Assembly (NCBI GenBank): GCA_025529335.1
Contig: JAMYHX010000034.1
Coordinates: forward strand, 62,001-126,000
Length of the DNA: 64,000 nt
DNA from: Rhizopus sp. PT2906
Lineage: Eukaryota > Mucoromycota > Mucoromycetes > Mucorales > Rhizopodaceae
Direction of reading: 5' to 3'
In this document: positions 10,345 to 22,413 of the stretch, piece after piece
Numbering within the stretch: position 1 is the stretch's first letter
Layout of the letters: each line of letters opens with the position of its first letter
Notes under the pieces: model-generated
The model's database searches: none
What the model was told of the DNA's origin: nothing
What the model saw: the letters and a program-made list of their open reading frames with translations, nothing else
Made by a program: the position numbers and the translations under genes

Positions 10345-10464
10345 AGATCAGATGATGAAAAGTGATTGGATAAAGATTAAAATTTATCTTTTTATCTATA
10401 ACTTAGATCGTTACACTAGAACCAAAATGAGAAATAAAATTTTTCATTTTTCCCTCTGTTCTTC

Positions 10465-10465
<1 letters not shown>

Positions 10466-10520
<55 letters not shown>
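10466..10520 (+). repeat. (TTA)n microsatellite in the GATA-gene leader
   Basis: About 18 tandem TTA/ATT units end only a few bases before the ATG at 10524, so the repeat almost certainly lies in the 5' leader or core promoter of the GATA gene. Confidence 0.9.
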
Positions 10521-10521
<1 letters not shown>

Positions 10522-10523
10522 AA

Positions 10524-11201
10524 ATGGCTTATTCTACCTTGATCCTTAAAGAACATCAGTTGGAAGAAGCACGCAAGAAGTATCTAACGAACTGTACCAA
10601 ATGTCATAATGCCTTTAGACCACAATTATTTGATCGTGATAGATCTGCTATATGCGATAGTTGTTTAAACAACACTCAACCAAAGATAGAACATATCGTA
10701 TGTGCGAATTGTCATGCAACTGATACACCTTTATGGAGAAGAGACGCATCAGGCAAAACTATATGTAATGCTTGCGGTCTATATTATAAATTACACCATG
10801 TTCATAGACCACCTACGATGAAGAGTACAGTCATCAAAAGACGTAAACGATGTCCATCCAAAAAGATCAACTTTACGGATAAACCACAAAAGAGACTTAG
10901 TATGAGTAGTAGCGATGAAGAAACAAAACATCATTTGACACTACCACCCATATATTCATACCCATCACTAGAATCATTAACCACTCAACGACTTGAACTT
11001 CAAAAAGAGGTTGAACGCCTATCGAAATTACTTTCGACTACTGTCACCAAGCTATCTGAAATTGATGATGCAATCGTTAAAATTCAAAAGCAATCCAAGC
11101 ATGAGGATGAATTGATTGCGAAATCTCTTTTATCTTTGTCGTCAAATATCACAACGACCAAACTTCCACCTATTTCATTTCAATACAATACCCGCTCATA
11201 A
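10524..11201 (+). CDS. GATA-type zinc-finger transcription factor
   Basis: Intronless gene of 225 residues. A canonical type IV GATA finger occupies residues 60-84 (C-x2-C-x17-C-x2-C, with TPLWRRD and CNACGLYYKLH), followed by a basic tail (VIKRRKR) that contacts the minor groove. A second, atypical four-Cys module is at residues 24-47 (C-x2-C-x16-C-x2-C) without the LWR loop, so it may bind zinc but probably not GATA DNA. A short coiled coil (about residues 155-195) suggests dimerisation. Fungal GATA factors control nitrogen use, iron/siderophores, light responses or mating-type switching; the exact class cannot be told. It is nuclear. Confidence 0.88.
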   Translation: MAYSTLILKEHQLEEARKKYLTNCTKCHNAFRPQLFDRDRSAICDSCLNNTQPKIEHIVCANCHATDTPLWRRDASGKTICNACGLYYKLHHVHRPPTMKSTVIKRRKRCPSKKINFTDKPQKRLSMSSSDEETKHHLTLPPIYSYPSLESLTTQRLELQKEVERLSKLLSTTVTKLSEIDDAIVKIQKQSKHEDELIAKSLLSLSSNITTTKLPPISFQYNTRS

Positions 11202-11842
11202 CAGTCAAATAAACAACAACAATAAAATAAGAGGAAAATTCCCATAGTTGCCTTATCCAATGTCCCCTGGCCCATATTATTTCCTATTAAGCGTGTCTCT
11301 CTTTTTTTCTTGCTTTCTCCTCTTGTTTTTTTTAAAAAAAAAAATGATGGTAGATTGATAAACTGGTTGCAAATAGAAATAAAAAAATGGATTTTGTCAT
11401 TCCATCTTGTTCTGACGCATTCATAGTGATTGGATACAGAATGGCGTACAATTAGATAAGCACCCAAAAAGATACACTTATCATACATTAATTTGCATTT
11501 GAAATTTTGGATCATGTCCTACAGAAGCATTCTATACACATGACGTAACAAAAAAAGATTTTATTCTTTAACCACAATAGTGAAGGTATACATCCCTCTT
11601 TAGTTCTATAACGTAGGCTAAAAGAAGGGAACAAGTAAGACAAGTTAGGAAATAATAAGAAATAGCATCACACCTTTTTCTGTTATCAAAAAGAAGAGGG
11701 TAAAGAAACATAGATTTTACATAAAGACATGAACAACAGTTTCATATTTGGAAGATTATAATTGTGTTATTGTAAGAATTCATATCAAACACACACCAGG
11801 AAGTTAACAATCGTGAATTTAACAAAATTCAAAAAAGGCAAG
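11202..11842. other. Gene-free stretch
   Basis: AT-rich intergenic DNA between two convergent genes, probably made largely of their 3' ends. No coding or RNA gene was recognised. Confidence 0.5.
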
Positions 11843-12194
11843 TCAGGAAGGGGTTCCCAAGTTTTTAAACATGCCCTTTTCAGGCCAAGTTACAATTCTG
11901 GCAACCCAATTCACCACGTCAAGTCCAAGATTTTTTCAAGCTTTGTAAATCCTTTTGTTCTTGTATGGTCGCTTCATATTCATCTTTTGTTTCATCAGAT
12001 GCTTCTGATCCACATAAATCAAAGTGATATTTGACACCTAATAGATCTTCAGCTTGTATGGTGGATTTGTGCGACAAAGTAACATGCTGGTGTCTGATAA
12101 CATTTCTTTCTTTCACAACAGTCATTTCACAAATCTAAATGCAAATGATAGATGAGCAAAGTGCGATAGTCAGGTAGTAAGAAATGCATACGGT
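11843..12194 (-). CDS. Small unassigned protein, possible frameshift at A6
   Basis: From 12125 a 68-codon frame (MTVVKERNVIRHQHVT...) ends at TGA 11919. Upstream, a 57-nt intron (12191-12135, GTATGC...TTTAG) joins an acidic exon in the same frame, though no in-frame ATG precedes it, so translation may start at 12125. Just before the stop, a run of six A (11936-11931 on the minus strand) is followed in another frame by a well-composed 26-codon tail (LDVVNWVARIVTWPEKG...) ending at TGA 11843. This suggests either an indel in the run, a pseudogene, or programmed frameshifting. A TATA-like TATATAATA lies around 12330. No family recognised. Confidence 0.4.
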
Positions 12195-12199
12195 GTCTT

Positions 12200-13069
12200 T
12201 GGTACAGAAAATGTTATCATCATCGCTTTGAGCACTTTCATCTTCATAACAACATGAAGCGGTGTATTGTCGTTTTCTTTAAAAAGCTTTTATATTTGTC
12301 TGTGAGAAACTCAAGCCAATTAACACCTTATTATATACCTCTACAATCTTTTGCTTTGTGGCGCTTCCGCTACTTTCGCCAACATCTTTTTACTCTTTTG
12401 GTGATTATCCTATTACTTGTAATTCTTGTTTCGGAACTCAAGCGGTCTTCGCTCCTCTTTTCTCTGCTCTTTAATTCTTTCAACGCACATATGTCATATT
12501 TTCGAATAAAACAGTTTCCAACTCGGAAGCATAAGAATACAACAAGATGGAATAAGTCATATTGTAATCATTTATAAAAAGAAAGCGATTCATGACAAAA
12601 AAGAAATTGATCGCTATATGCAATTACATCCAGTGAACTGTATCATATGACACGTCGTCAACTACTACAGACTGCAGATGCCGTGAATCAGTCTTAATAT
12701 GTTGATATTTAAGATGACTTTGGCTGGTGTAAGAAATAATATAAACTTTTTTTTTTTGCTTGTTTGGCCATTTGATGTTAACATTGTCGGATCATGTTCC
12801 TTATTTGGCAAAGCTCCGTATTGCTACCGCTTGTCCTGGTACAGCATTCAAAATGATTGCTCTTCTTGTCTCTCTTTTAAAAAGAGCTCTCTTTGCAAGA
12901 AAAAGAAATGAATGACGATATATGATCGTAATGAGAGTCCCATTGCTTCTAACTGGGGAAAAAGCTACTGCATCATGACTTGTTGTTCTTAATTTATTGC
13001 AGCAATAGATGTCATTTATCCCTTTTATAAAGAAACGTCTGATTGTGGGAATAAAACTTTTTATTCTTT
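12200..13069. other. Intergenic DNA
   Basis: Promoter side of the small gene and downstream flank of VPS53. Only scattered short open frames without codon-like composition; nothing supported. Confidence 0.5.
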
Positions 13070-15987
13070 TCATGATTCACCTCTTTTTTCTTGCAAGTCT
13101 TTTCGAAAGGCCATACCTGTCATCACCAATTTTCTAAAATTCTCATTCAATTTACCACGCGCACTTTCTGTAGGGGACAGGCCAAGCGGCACATTATTAT
13201 TATTCTTGATAGAGGATGCAGCCGTAGAGGCAATATTCGAAAATGACGTCGTAATCGAACTAGGAATCATTGTGTTTTGATGAACAGAGGGCGCACTTTC
13301 AGGTGGTATCATATGTGAGTTATCAGACAGATTGTCATGGTATGGGACACGTCTTTGGAACGTGTCTATGATCGGTCCTTGGTCAGATTTTCTGATGCCC
13401 TTTAGATCGAGTATTCTCGTGAAACTGCCAATGTGTTTATCCTTGACAAGTAGCAAATAGTTCTCGACAAATGCTTCGGGTGGCTCGATGGGTGACATCG
13501 TCGTCTTGAGAATAGCTTCTACTTTTAATATGCCATTACTGACAATACGACTATAACTATGATAGTGTTATGTATCAAAGAAGTTAAAGCTTTTGGAATT
13601 CTTACGAACTAGGGATGGTTCTTGGTACATCATCGCCAGAAGAACCTACTGAAGGTATATCCATTAACAATGTCTTGATAGAATGTGTATCCAACAAGAG
13701 TTGTTCGGCTCCAATCTCTGAGATAGGTTTACATCTGAATATCTGTGCAATATATTTCGTAATAAGCCATCTACATGAGGGTCAAAGTTAGTTCATATAT
13801 ATATATATATATATATACACGGAAAAGTGAGACACTGTATATACACATACTTACTCTGCAAACCTGTCACAAAAGGTACGATAATACCGTTTATTAGATA
13901 CGGTTTTACCAATGATGGTCGTATATCGCTTGATAATATCCATTATCTGAGTGACATAATCAGATTGATCTCCAACGCTATCCATAGTCCCCCATGGTAA
14001 TCTTGTCATTTGCAAAAACTGTGTATCCAATACCTGGTCTATACTCTTGATGATGGCATCAATACATAACGAGATCGCTTGCAAGAACCTTTCTTTTTCG
14101 TTTGTAAAATCTATTTGGTCGACATATTCTGCATCAATCTTTTCTTTTAATTTGTCCTCAAGTTGCTGTGTAGTCATGCTGCAATAATCTGCTGTATTCA
14201 GGCTTAAACTGGCTAATCTGAAATAATCAATAGATTTCTTTTCGTTTCTATAATAGATGTGTTACTACTTGAAGAAACAGTGCTTTTGACTTACGTTGCT
14301 ATGCCTCCCAAGATAACCTTGTTGCAATAATCAATCAAGTATTTGGCAAATACCTTGGACAGGTCTAATAACGCTTTACCGGTTGAAAACTTGGAGCATT
14401 GAACGAGTGTTTCTTTATAAAAGTAAAACAAGTCTGTACTTGATGGCAACACGACCATCGTATTATCATCTTCCAAGTTTGCAATCGCTATATCTGACTG
14501 TGCATAGGAATCAATCATGGATGAAATAGTTCTATTAGGGATATTAGAGACTTTTCTTTTTCGCAAACTGTCTATTCTGTACACTTACGCGTCTTCTGCA
14601 TTAATGTAAAGATAGAAGTAAGGTTCAAAACCAGATGAAATTGCCTTTTCAAAATTGAAGGCACCGTTCTAACCTCTATGTTAAACCAAAGCAAGCAAAA
14701 ACAACTTTGATGTATACCTTTTCAAAGCGTTTAGTCAATTGGGATTCAAATTCAATGGTCAATTGCAGCGCTTTCAAAAAATCTTGTACACTTGGCACAT
14801 TATTCTTCATGACTGCTTCAAGATCTAGCCTATATACAGATTTGTGTCAATGAGACCGTTCATAATAGGAAGTGACAACATTTACTTTGTACAAGCACAA
14901 AACTTTTCAGATATCCTTGCATTCACTGCCCAATGATCCGGAAATATATTGACCTCACTACATGATTTTAAAATACGCTTCAAGAATGCGTATCGACGTG
15001 ATATATTATCTAATTGAGACACTTCTTCTGTAGGCCTACTGAATATCTGTCGATAACTCTTTAACTGAAGATCCACGTATCGTTTAATCATCTTTTCCCT
15101 AAATATACAAAATCAGCTCCGCCTCCTCCTCCTCCTCCTTTCTTTAAAGCAACTTACTGTGTTGATTCGCTCAAGACGGAAGCGACCAAACAGGCATCAT
15201 GCAAGATCCAAGCTTGACCGACCAATGCACCCTCAGGACTAAATCCTTGTTCAAATTCCTTCAACACACAGTCTTCCAAATAACTCTTTAACCGATGAAT
15301 TCGATCCGATAACTGTCTAATCTGCACCACGCTCTTGTATTGTTTGAAATGCTGCATCAATTGAACCACGGCCTGTAGTAATTGGGCACTGTCTTGATAT
15401 TGTCTATTTTTGGATAAATCTTCCAACTGGTTGACGGCTGTGACCAACATTTGAAGTCGTTTGAGAACAGTGACGGAATGGGTCAGATGGCGTTTTGCAT
15501 AATCAAGCGATTTTACGTCTTGAGTGATGTTTTGTACCATAGATTCTGACTGAGTTGCTTTTGATTTGATATCTTGTATCTGTTTAAATAGTTCCTAGAT
15601 AATATCTATGTGGTTAATATTGAAAAGATGAATCAAAAAAGGGGAGCATACTTTGATGGCATCTTTGGCTTTATCGAGATCTCCTTCTACAGGTTGATTT
15701 TCTTTAATTGTCTGAATGTCTGTAATTCGTTCTGCTTCTCGGTTGGTTTCCTTAATTTTCGCTTCAAGTTTTTCGAGTACATTGTCAACAGAGACAAGCG
15801 ACTGTTCTGTATATGAATTAATTAAAGTTCTATTTTATGCGTTTTTCGTTTGAAAGAGAGTACCATTTGGAAAGAGTTTGTTAAAGTAATCAACAGGAGA
15901 AAAGTCTGTAAGATCAAGAGGGTTCTTTGCATTGAGAATATTCAAGGCCTTTGCTTCAAGTTGAGGCGAAACAGTCAGTTGATTCAT
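13070..15987 (-). CDS. VPS53: GARP/EARP tethering subunit Vps53
   Basis: Ten exons (15987-15864, 15806-15652, 15594-15158, 15098-14886, 14829-14718, 14668-14589, 14531-14295, 14217-13855, 13770-13606, 13556-13070) join in phase to 790 residues (human ~830). Vps53 is a rod-like CATCHR-family subunit of the GARP complex, which tethers endosome-derived vesicles at the trans-Golgi. Family landmarks: the N-terminal VDYFNKLFPNEQSL, the EPYFYLYI block with EDATISSMID, the SLNTADYCSMTTQQLEDKLKEKI block, and the C-terminal PISEIGAEQLLLDTHSIK. The first ~150 residues are coiled coil. The Met at 15987 sits at the family start. A TA repeat lies in intron 8 near 13795-13816. Confidence 0.93.
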
Positions 15988-16042
15988 AAAGAAAAAAAGA
16001 AAAGAAAAGGAGGACGGAAATTCAATGTTTATTATAATTATT

Positions 16043-17710
16043 TTAACCTGCATGTTCAACCGTGACAGTAACGAGTTTTCCATCAACAACGGTTGTCTTG
16101 AATTGTTCAGGCACAAACATTTCTTTAAACTCACTATCTTCAGATTCCGGATCTTCAGGGACGTACACGTTCAAGGAAGACGATTTGGCAGACAGGATTT
16201 CAACACCCAAACAGTCCTTTGATAGGTAGATCTCACCGCTATCACATTTGTCAACCGCGATGGTTGGTGTTACCTTAAAGATTTGAAGGGCAAATGATTT
16301 GCTGTTGACCACATCGACTGTCGACACGGTTGAGTCGAGGGCAATACCACATTTTGTACAAGAATCAACAGTGACCGCATTCACCTTACCCTTGATACGA
16401 ATGGTGGAACCCTTACAGTTGTAAATATACACAGCTTGGTTGATCGCCGTCTCTTCAATCACGATCTCATGATTATTTTCGTGGTTCTCGACAACCCACT
16501 TGTTGGCCTCTAATGATGTCTTGGCCGCCTTCTTGAGACTAAACTTATCGGGTTTGTTGGGTGTAGGTGGACCCTGTTTCTTGGCAGGCGCATTTTGTGC
16601 ACGCAGACTAGGATTCTTGTGCGTCATCTGGCTCTTGTCTACTTTGCGCAGATTGGCAGTGATACCAGCACCCTGGTTGATTTCGGCAAAGACAGCAGCA
16701 GCGCCCGTAGGTTGTGGTGGAGTGTTGTCCTCGTCATCAAAGACCATGGGTGGAGGTGGAGGTGGGGCGACGGGAGGTGCGGGTGGGCCCGTGGCAGTAG
16801 ATGGTTCAGTCGTTGCTCCTTCAGAGAATGATTTTCCAATAAATGATTCAGCTGATTCACCTTTTGCGTTCCATATCAAGCCAGTAGGAAAGTTTTCCTT
16901 GACAAAAACTGCCAAGCTTTCGATAAGCTCTAAATAGGCTCGGCACCACGCCACATGTTTGGTATCCCTAGTCAAGTTAGTATAAATAACTTTGTATATA
17001 CCAGGGCACTTACTTGTCTTTGTATTCTTTCAACACACGGTTAGAGTAAAACTGTGCAGAGTCTTTCATGTCGCGGATAAAAGGAACAGGTGTAGGTTCC
17101 TTTTTGTATGGTTTAGATCTTTTTTGATCATTGTATTTAATTATATACTTACACAAGTAAACCAACCTAAAGAAGGGATGCCTTCAGCAACCGCACTCAA
17201 GTGATTAAACATTGGATCAGCGCGATTCGAGTCCTTGATATTCACAATGTCAGATAAGGCCTTTTGAATAGGCGCGAGTAGTTTCATAAAGATAGGAGAA
17301 GACATATCAGGCTTTTGTGCTAATGTAGAAATGTAGATAATATCTCTCTCTGCTTCAAATGCTTGTTTCACTAGAGCTGCCTATATATGATGTTATTACT
17401 ATTCTTTTTTATTATTCTATTTTCATATATTTACCTGAGAAGCGACAAGTTCGCCAATATCAGATGACAAGGTAATAAACTTTTCGAGGGGAGGATAGAG
17501 AGCAGCATCGTGTTTCTCAACAACTGCAGGAACTTGCTTTGTATCTGCCAAAGACTGTGCACCTGTGTGTGAAGAACTGTTTGGTGTTGTTGTATTAACA
17601 GTAGCAGATACTGCAGAAGCAGAAGAAGAAGACATGGCCAAGTCTTCTAGACGTGTCGTTGCTACCTCAAGCCGTTTTATGAGATTAGCTAGTGAATGAA
17701 ATTCAGACAT
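16043..17710 (-). CDS. CAP1: Adenylyl cyclase-associated protein (CAP/Srv2)
   Basis: Exons 17710-17435, 17380-17153, 17099-17014 and 16967-16043; 504 residues, normal for CAP. CAP recycles cofilin-bound ADP-actin into ATP-actin and, in fungi, couples Ras to adenylyl cyclase. Seen: an N-terminal oligomerising coiled coil with the RLE repeat typical of CAP (LIKRLEVATTRLEDLA), the helical folded domain (residues ~80-225), a Pro-rich linker (PPAPPVAPPPPPP), a WH2-like stretch, and the C-terminal CARP beta-helix with NKWVVENH, CKGSTIRIKGK and a terminal TVTVEHAG. Divergent from the LYR gene with 128 bp between start codons. Confidence 0.95.
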
Positions 17711-17838
17711 GGAAAAAAGGGAGATGATGTAAAGGGAAAAAAGAATAGGAAAATAAATAATTGTCTCTTTAATTGTCTCTCTCTGTGTGTGTACTCAAAT
17801 AAAGCCCCGCTTTCCCTTTTTTATATATATATTTCTCT

Positions 17839-18107
17839 ATGGTAAGAGTGTATGCAATAGCCTTTCGATCAGCCAATGCTGCATTAAGCCATCAGACAAG
17901 ACTTGCTGTAACGTCCTCCCTCTCTACTTATTCTCAATTTTTTAATGGTCCTCTATTTAGACACTTGGACTGTACCGCTCACTTTTAAGAGCAAGTGAAA
18001 AGTATGAACAGCATCCAGTGATTTCAAATGCGATCAGAGAGCAATTCAAAGCAAATCGACATGTTACTTCTCGTCCAAAAGTACTTGAATTACTAGATCA
18101 AGCCAAC

Positions 18108-18139
<32 letters not shown>

Positions 18140-18819
18140 CTTATATTTTTTGACATTCTTGTTCACATAATACATAGATTCTTACTCATTTACAAAAAGC
18201 AGACCCACACACAACAGAACGAGTGACACAATATGTCGCTGATCACTTCAAAAAGAGACGCCCACCACAGAAAAAGAAGAGCAAGAAAAGAAACTTTAGG
18301 AGACGAAAGCCCTACCAAAAACCCATCTTGGTCACGCACTGGACAGGATATCAATTTTATCGTGTCAGGGGCTGGCGACAGCCTCTGAGGACATCGATGA
18401 TCATCAAGAATCTGGTCAAGAGACAGCAGAGAAGGCAGGACCTGTATGCGGAACTGGCAGCTCAGTATGAGATGGCGCAGAAGGAATTTCAGTTTGAAAA
18501 ACAGTTGGGTATGAAGCAGTCCTACCATTGGCTTCAAACACGTAAGCAACTCATCTGCACACATGCTCTCAGTCGCTCACCCTTGTTTTAATGTGTAGTC
18601 AATCTTATAAAGGAAGCTATGAACCGTTGTCATAAAAAGAATTTGAGGACAAAAACAATAGATCCTGTGAAAAAGAACATGATCCTTCATGGTGAAGAGT
18701 TGAGTCAAGAAGATTTAGAGACAGGAAATGTCGTCAGTTTGAGACGAAAGATGAAGAACCAGAACCTGCGACATAAAAAGATTGTAGAAAAGTCCAAGAC
18801 GAGCAGTGTTGGAAAATAA
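17839..18819 (+). CDS. LYR-motif mitochondrial protein
   Basis: Four exons (17839-17907, 17961-18110, 18178-18541, 18599-18819) encode 267 residues. Exon 1 is a mitochondrial-type presequence (MVRVYAIAFRSANAALSHQTR). Exon 2 opens with the LYR signature TLGLYRSLLR followed by the expected helix and a second Arg-rich helix. LYR proteins are small helical adaptors for complex assembly, Fe-S transfer or mitoribosome biogenesis, bound by acyl-ACP. The long, very basic C-terminal half (QKKKSKKRNFRRRK..., later DLYAELAAQYEMAQKEFQFEKQ) is unusual for the family, which mostly runs to ~100 residues, and resembles Cup1-like or RNA/ribosome-associated members. A 23-nt A run lies in intron 2. Confidence 0.8.
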
Positions 18820-18919
18820 CATGAAAAATAAAATAAATATCATTTATGTATATATATATATATATATAATAAAGCGCAGCTTATGTGTTTCTATATAAAT
18901 TATGTAACAAGCGGTGTGA

Positions 18920-19797
18920 TTAGTTCACTTTCTTTGCAGCAGTTTGTCGTCTACCATAAGTACGACGAGCGAAATCAACAAAGAGGTAAGTTAAAGGTAA
19001 AAGATAGAGCACGTTCAAACCAACGGCGAACTTTTGACCAGGGGTAGACAAACAATTCGGCACAAACAAGTAACTGATGGCAGTAGACATGCCTACCAAG
19101 AACTGAGAGATCTGCATGGTTGTCAAATAACGCTTGCCAGGAGGATGAATACCGACTGAGGTTAATGCATAGTACATGTACATGATGGAGTGAATGAACG
19201 AGTTGAAGACGACAAAGATCCAAATAGGCTGAGCTCTGTAGCGAATACCAGACCACATAGTAATCATGGCACCAGAATGATGATATGTTTGTAAAAGTGA
19301 TGAGCGACGACCCTTGAGAAGAATAATGGCTGTATCGACAACTTCATAAAACTTGGAAAGATAAAACAAGTATCCCCAGTAACCGAGAGCATCGTTCCAG
19401 AGCATACCATCTACATCACAGTACTGTATTACATTAGACAAGACTGTAAAGTTTTTTTTTTCTGGGAACTTACTGCATCATGCACGGAATAACGACTGAA
19501 TAACTTGTGCATTGCTTGGACCATATTGACAAATGTTACACCAGAGTAGATCGACAGCATCAAATTATGTACAAAAATGAATGCTGTAAACATCTTGTTA
19601 CTGCTCGAGATATTCTTCACCCCACGATTCTTGGCTTCTACTCGGGATACCTTGGCAGCTTCAGGGCTAGGATTCAATAAATGAATTACGATCGCATAAG
19701 TAGCAGCAATCGCTACAGGTGTCTTCCAATTCATAAAGAATGAATAGTATTGTGGAAATGGAATATTGGGAATAGGCTTTAATCTGTCAATGTCCAT
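18920..19797 (-). CDS. ELO-family fatty acid elongase (condensing enzyme)
   Basis: Two exons (19797-19474 and 19423-18920) give 275 residues with about seven membrane helices, as in ELO proteins. The enzyme condenses malonyl-CoA with acyl-CoA in the ER, the first step of fatty-acid elongation. Diagnostic motifs are KFYEVVDTAIILLKGR, the histidine box with upstream Gln (LQTYHHSGAM), and FNSFIHSIMYMYYAL. The Gln five positions before the HH pair is characteristic of elongases acting on polyunsaturated chains, and the sequence resembles the Mortierella GLELO/MAELO type by memory. Substrate range is inference. The C-terminal KKVN could be an ER retrieval-like signal. Confidence 0.9.
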
Positions 19798-20156
19798 TTG
19801 GCTTATGAAAAAGAGGGAGAGAAAGATAAAAAGTTAAAAAAAAAACATCGGGAATTTGTTTAAAAAGGTCCCAAGGAGTGGGTTTTTTTTTCTGCCAAGC
19901 TGGGATATTCCAAATCCAGATCCCCAGAGTTTGGGCTCTGGCTCATTGTTTACAGTTTAATCAAAAGAGATAAGGGTCATGATTAAGAGAATTGAATCAT
20001 TCATTGTTAAGAAAAAGAAAGAAAAAAACAGAGCGATAGAGAGAAAGAGAGAGAGAGAGAGAAAGACATAAGGTTATCTAGCATTCTATCGGGAAGGACG
20101 GAGCTTGGTTGCTAAAGTAAAAACAATTTTATTTTTTGAATGCCCCAACATGTGAG
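19798..20156. other. Intergenic DNA with GA-rich repeats
   Basis: Promoter side of the elongase gene. Contains a purine-rich (GA)n stretch around 20034-20065 and T runs; no gene. Confidence 0.5.
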
Positions 20157-21657
20157 TTAGGGCTTTTTTCCACTGGGTACAAATTCTAACCTGCATAAAC
20201 CTGCTTTACCTCCGGAGGCAATCCAACCACATGCCATTGAATTAGGGTTCCATACAACCTATTTTTTTTAAAAAAAAAATAAGCTTACAGTAATGCAAAT
20301 GTGTCTGTGTGTGTATACCTTGTGTAAAGAAACGTTGGGATTGAGTAGCACATGATGAAAATCTCGGCTTTCCTATAAAGTATGTGTGTATATATCACCA
20401 CAGCAATTATACTTTTTTATAAAGCTTACGTTGGTCTTATTCAGATAGCGATAGACATCACCGTCAAAACAAAGGCGGTATAACAAGTTTCCATCAGCCT
20501 AATCAACATCTTAATACACCATTCATTTCACATAGGCATACTGCTTACTCTGCCCTTATGTCTTAGCGGCTGGCCCACTGAATCAGTACAGTATCTAAAC
20601 ATGACGATGCCACTAGAGCTTGCAGAGGCAACGAGCTCACAGAACCGACAAAAGGCTATTGACCAAATCTGCCCATGTCCGGACGACAAGAGGGCTGTCG
20701 ATTGCTTTGAGCAGAACGACATGTTTAGATGGCAATTACCCTCTGGATCTCCATAAAAGAACGAGTGGGCGAGGTGTTCTGCTCCCAGAACGGGTATAAG
20801 GGGCGATTTTATCTTCATCACCTGCTGGCTCATGAATGGGTCTCGCATATCATGTAGGTAGACACGGCCGGCTGTATCTGTCGAAAGCAACAGGCTATCA
20901 AAGAGAAATGTCCAACTGACACTTCGTATGGGCGCTGTCATCATCAACTGAACATGGACGATGGGTACATCACGACAAAGAGACTGAAAGATGTCCCAGA
21001 TGACGATTGAACCTGATATACTGCCGCACGCCAGAAACTGTGACGACCAAGACATACAGAGATAATAAGCTCGAGGTGACTTGAGCACAAACCGAGGCTT
21101 TTTTATCTTTACTATAAGGTTATAAAGTATCAGTCGTTTGGTATATGCAGGTTCACTCTTGCTTTACAATAGAGAGTTTCGTCACTGGGGTGTCCCTGTT
21201 TCCTTATGTGGTCTGGATGAGGCACTACCAGAATATAGACAGATCCATCACCTACGAGTACAGCCAAAATGCCCAGTTTTGGCCCATAGCTGCTCAGAGG
21301 GCACCATTTCATGTCCGCAATGATCCCAAATTCGCCTAGTAGACACATATCTAGTGTAGGTTCATGATCAGAATCGTATTTCCATATACAAATCGCATTC
21401 TTGTAACAAGACACCTCTCCGAGCGCATGATGTTCCTCTGTCGTCTTGTATCCTCCTATCGCAAGGTACTCTGCGTCCCGACTGCTACGTTTTTTAGGCA
21501 CAAAGTCCATGGCCCATATCGAGCCGCCATGGTTGATGATGAATGAGTTATTGGATGTCCGTAGTCTGTTATGCGCTTCTAGGTTATGTAGCGTGTTTTC
21601 ATGCTCAACCTTGACTGTGGTTTTTGGTAAATAGTCCTCAATATTTCTATTCCACAT
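20157..21657 (-). CDS. TFIIIC WD40 subunit (GTF3C2/Sfc6-like)
   Basis: Exons 21657-21168, 21111-20549, 20498-20430, 20372-20319 and 20258-20157; 425 residues, shorter than animal GTF3C2 but close to fungal forms. It would help TFIIIC bind the B box of tRNA genes for Pol III. Visible repeats: GGSIWAMDFVP, then IADMKWCP, LACGSISGSIVIWD, IRSVSWTF, GQIWSIAF, and VVWNPNSMACGWIASGGKAGLCR at the C-terminus, as in TFIIIC60/110 propellers. The first intron donor is inferred from phase (TATT|GTAAAG). Another TFIIIC subunit, TFC3, lies 29 kb away in this window. Confidence 0.8.
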
Positions 21658-21995
21658 TATTAAACTGCATATAAAAATACAAGTTTTTATTTATACTGAT
21701 AGATTTGAATCCATTCTTCGTGTTCTTTTAATGGTATCCTTTGGTACTCGTTCCATTCTCCTAGTTTATTATATCTTTTTAGCGACTCTGTGTGCTTCAT
21801 TGCATAAAAAAAGAAAGAGGCATTTCAAATTGCGATACACGGATCCTTTTAAAAAATAGTGGCTTAGCGTGACTGTGTCGCTGTCATTTTCTTTATAAAA
21901 AGTCGAGAGCTTTGAAATTTTTTCAAGGTACACTTCTTCACACAAACACATCAAAGGTAAATATTCCCGCTTTATTTTAATAAAAACCACAAGTC
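21658..21995. other. Intergenic DNA
   Basis: Shared upstream region of the TFIIIC gene and the small ORF at 21996; no further feature supported. Confidence 0.4.
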
Positions 21996-22136
21996 ATGTC
22001 AGGAGGATCAACAGAGCTATATGCTCGAATCAATGATGATTCTCTGTTACACTCGTGGAATATTAACCCTTGTTATTTTAACTGTAATTCACCTGTTCTA
22101 GGTGAATTCGAATTAAATAACGTTCGTTTCGTGTAG
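21996..22136 (+). CDS. Possible 46-residue small protein
   Basis: A short frame MSGGSTELYARINDDS... with a balanced, non-repetitive composition and two cysteines, ending at TAG 22134. Its ATG lies about 340 bp upstream of the TFIIIC gene in divergent orientation. There is no homology I recognise and no intron evidence, so this is a candidate only; it might instead be a leader ORF. Confidence 0.25.
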   Translation: MSGGSTELYARINDDSLLHSWNINPCYFNCNSPVLGEFELNNVRFV

Positions 22137-22413
22137 AGTTGAAAGTCTTCTTCATGTGAAGATCTTTCTTAGTAACGAAACATACATCTTTTATATATAT
22201 ATTTTTTGTATGGATGAATTTTTATTCTAATATCTTTTCTCTCTATAGTTTTCACGCTTTCTGTGTCTTTGTCTTTATTAAAAATAAAAAAGTTATTTGT
22301 ATATACAATTTTTTTTTTTTTCACTGTCTTGTGTATAAGAGTGTTGCGTGCGTGAGGGAACAATAAAGGCCGCTAAAGATTTGTACAACATTATATATTC
22401 TTTATTCATTTTA

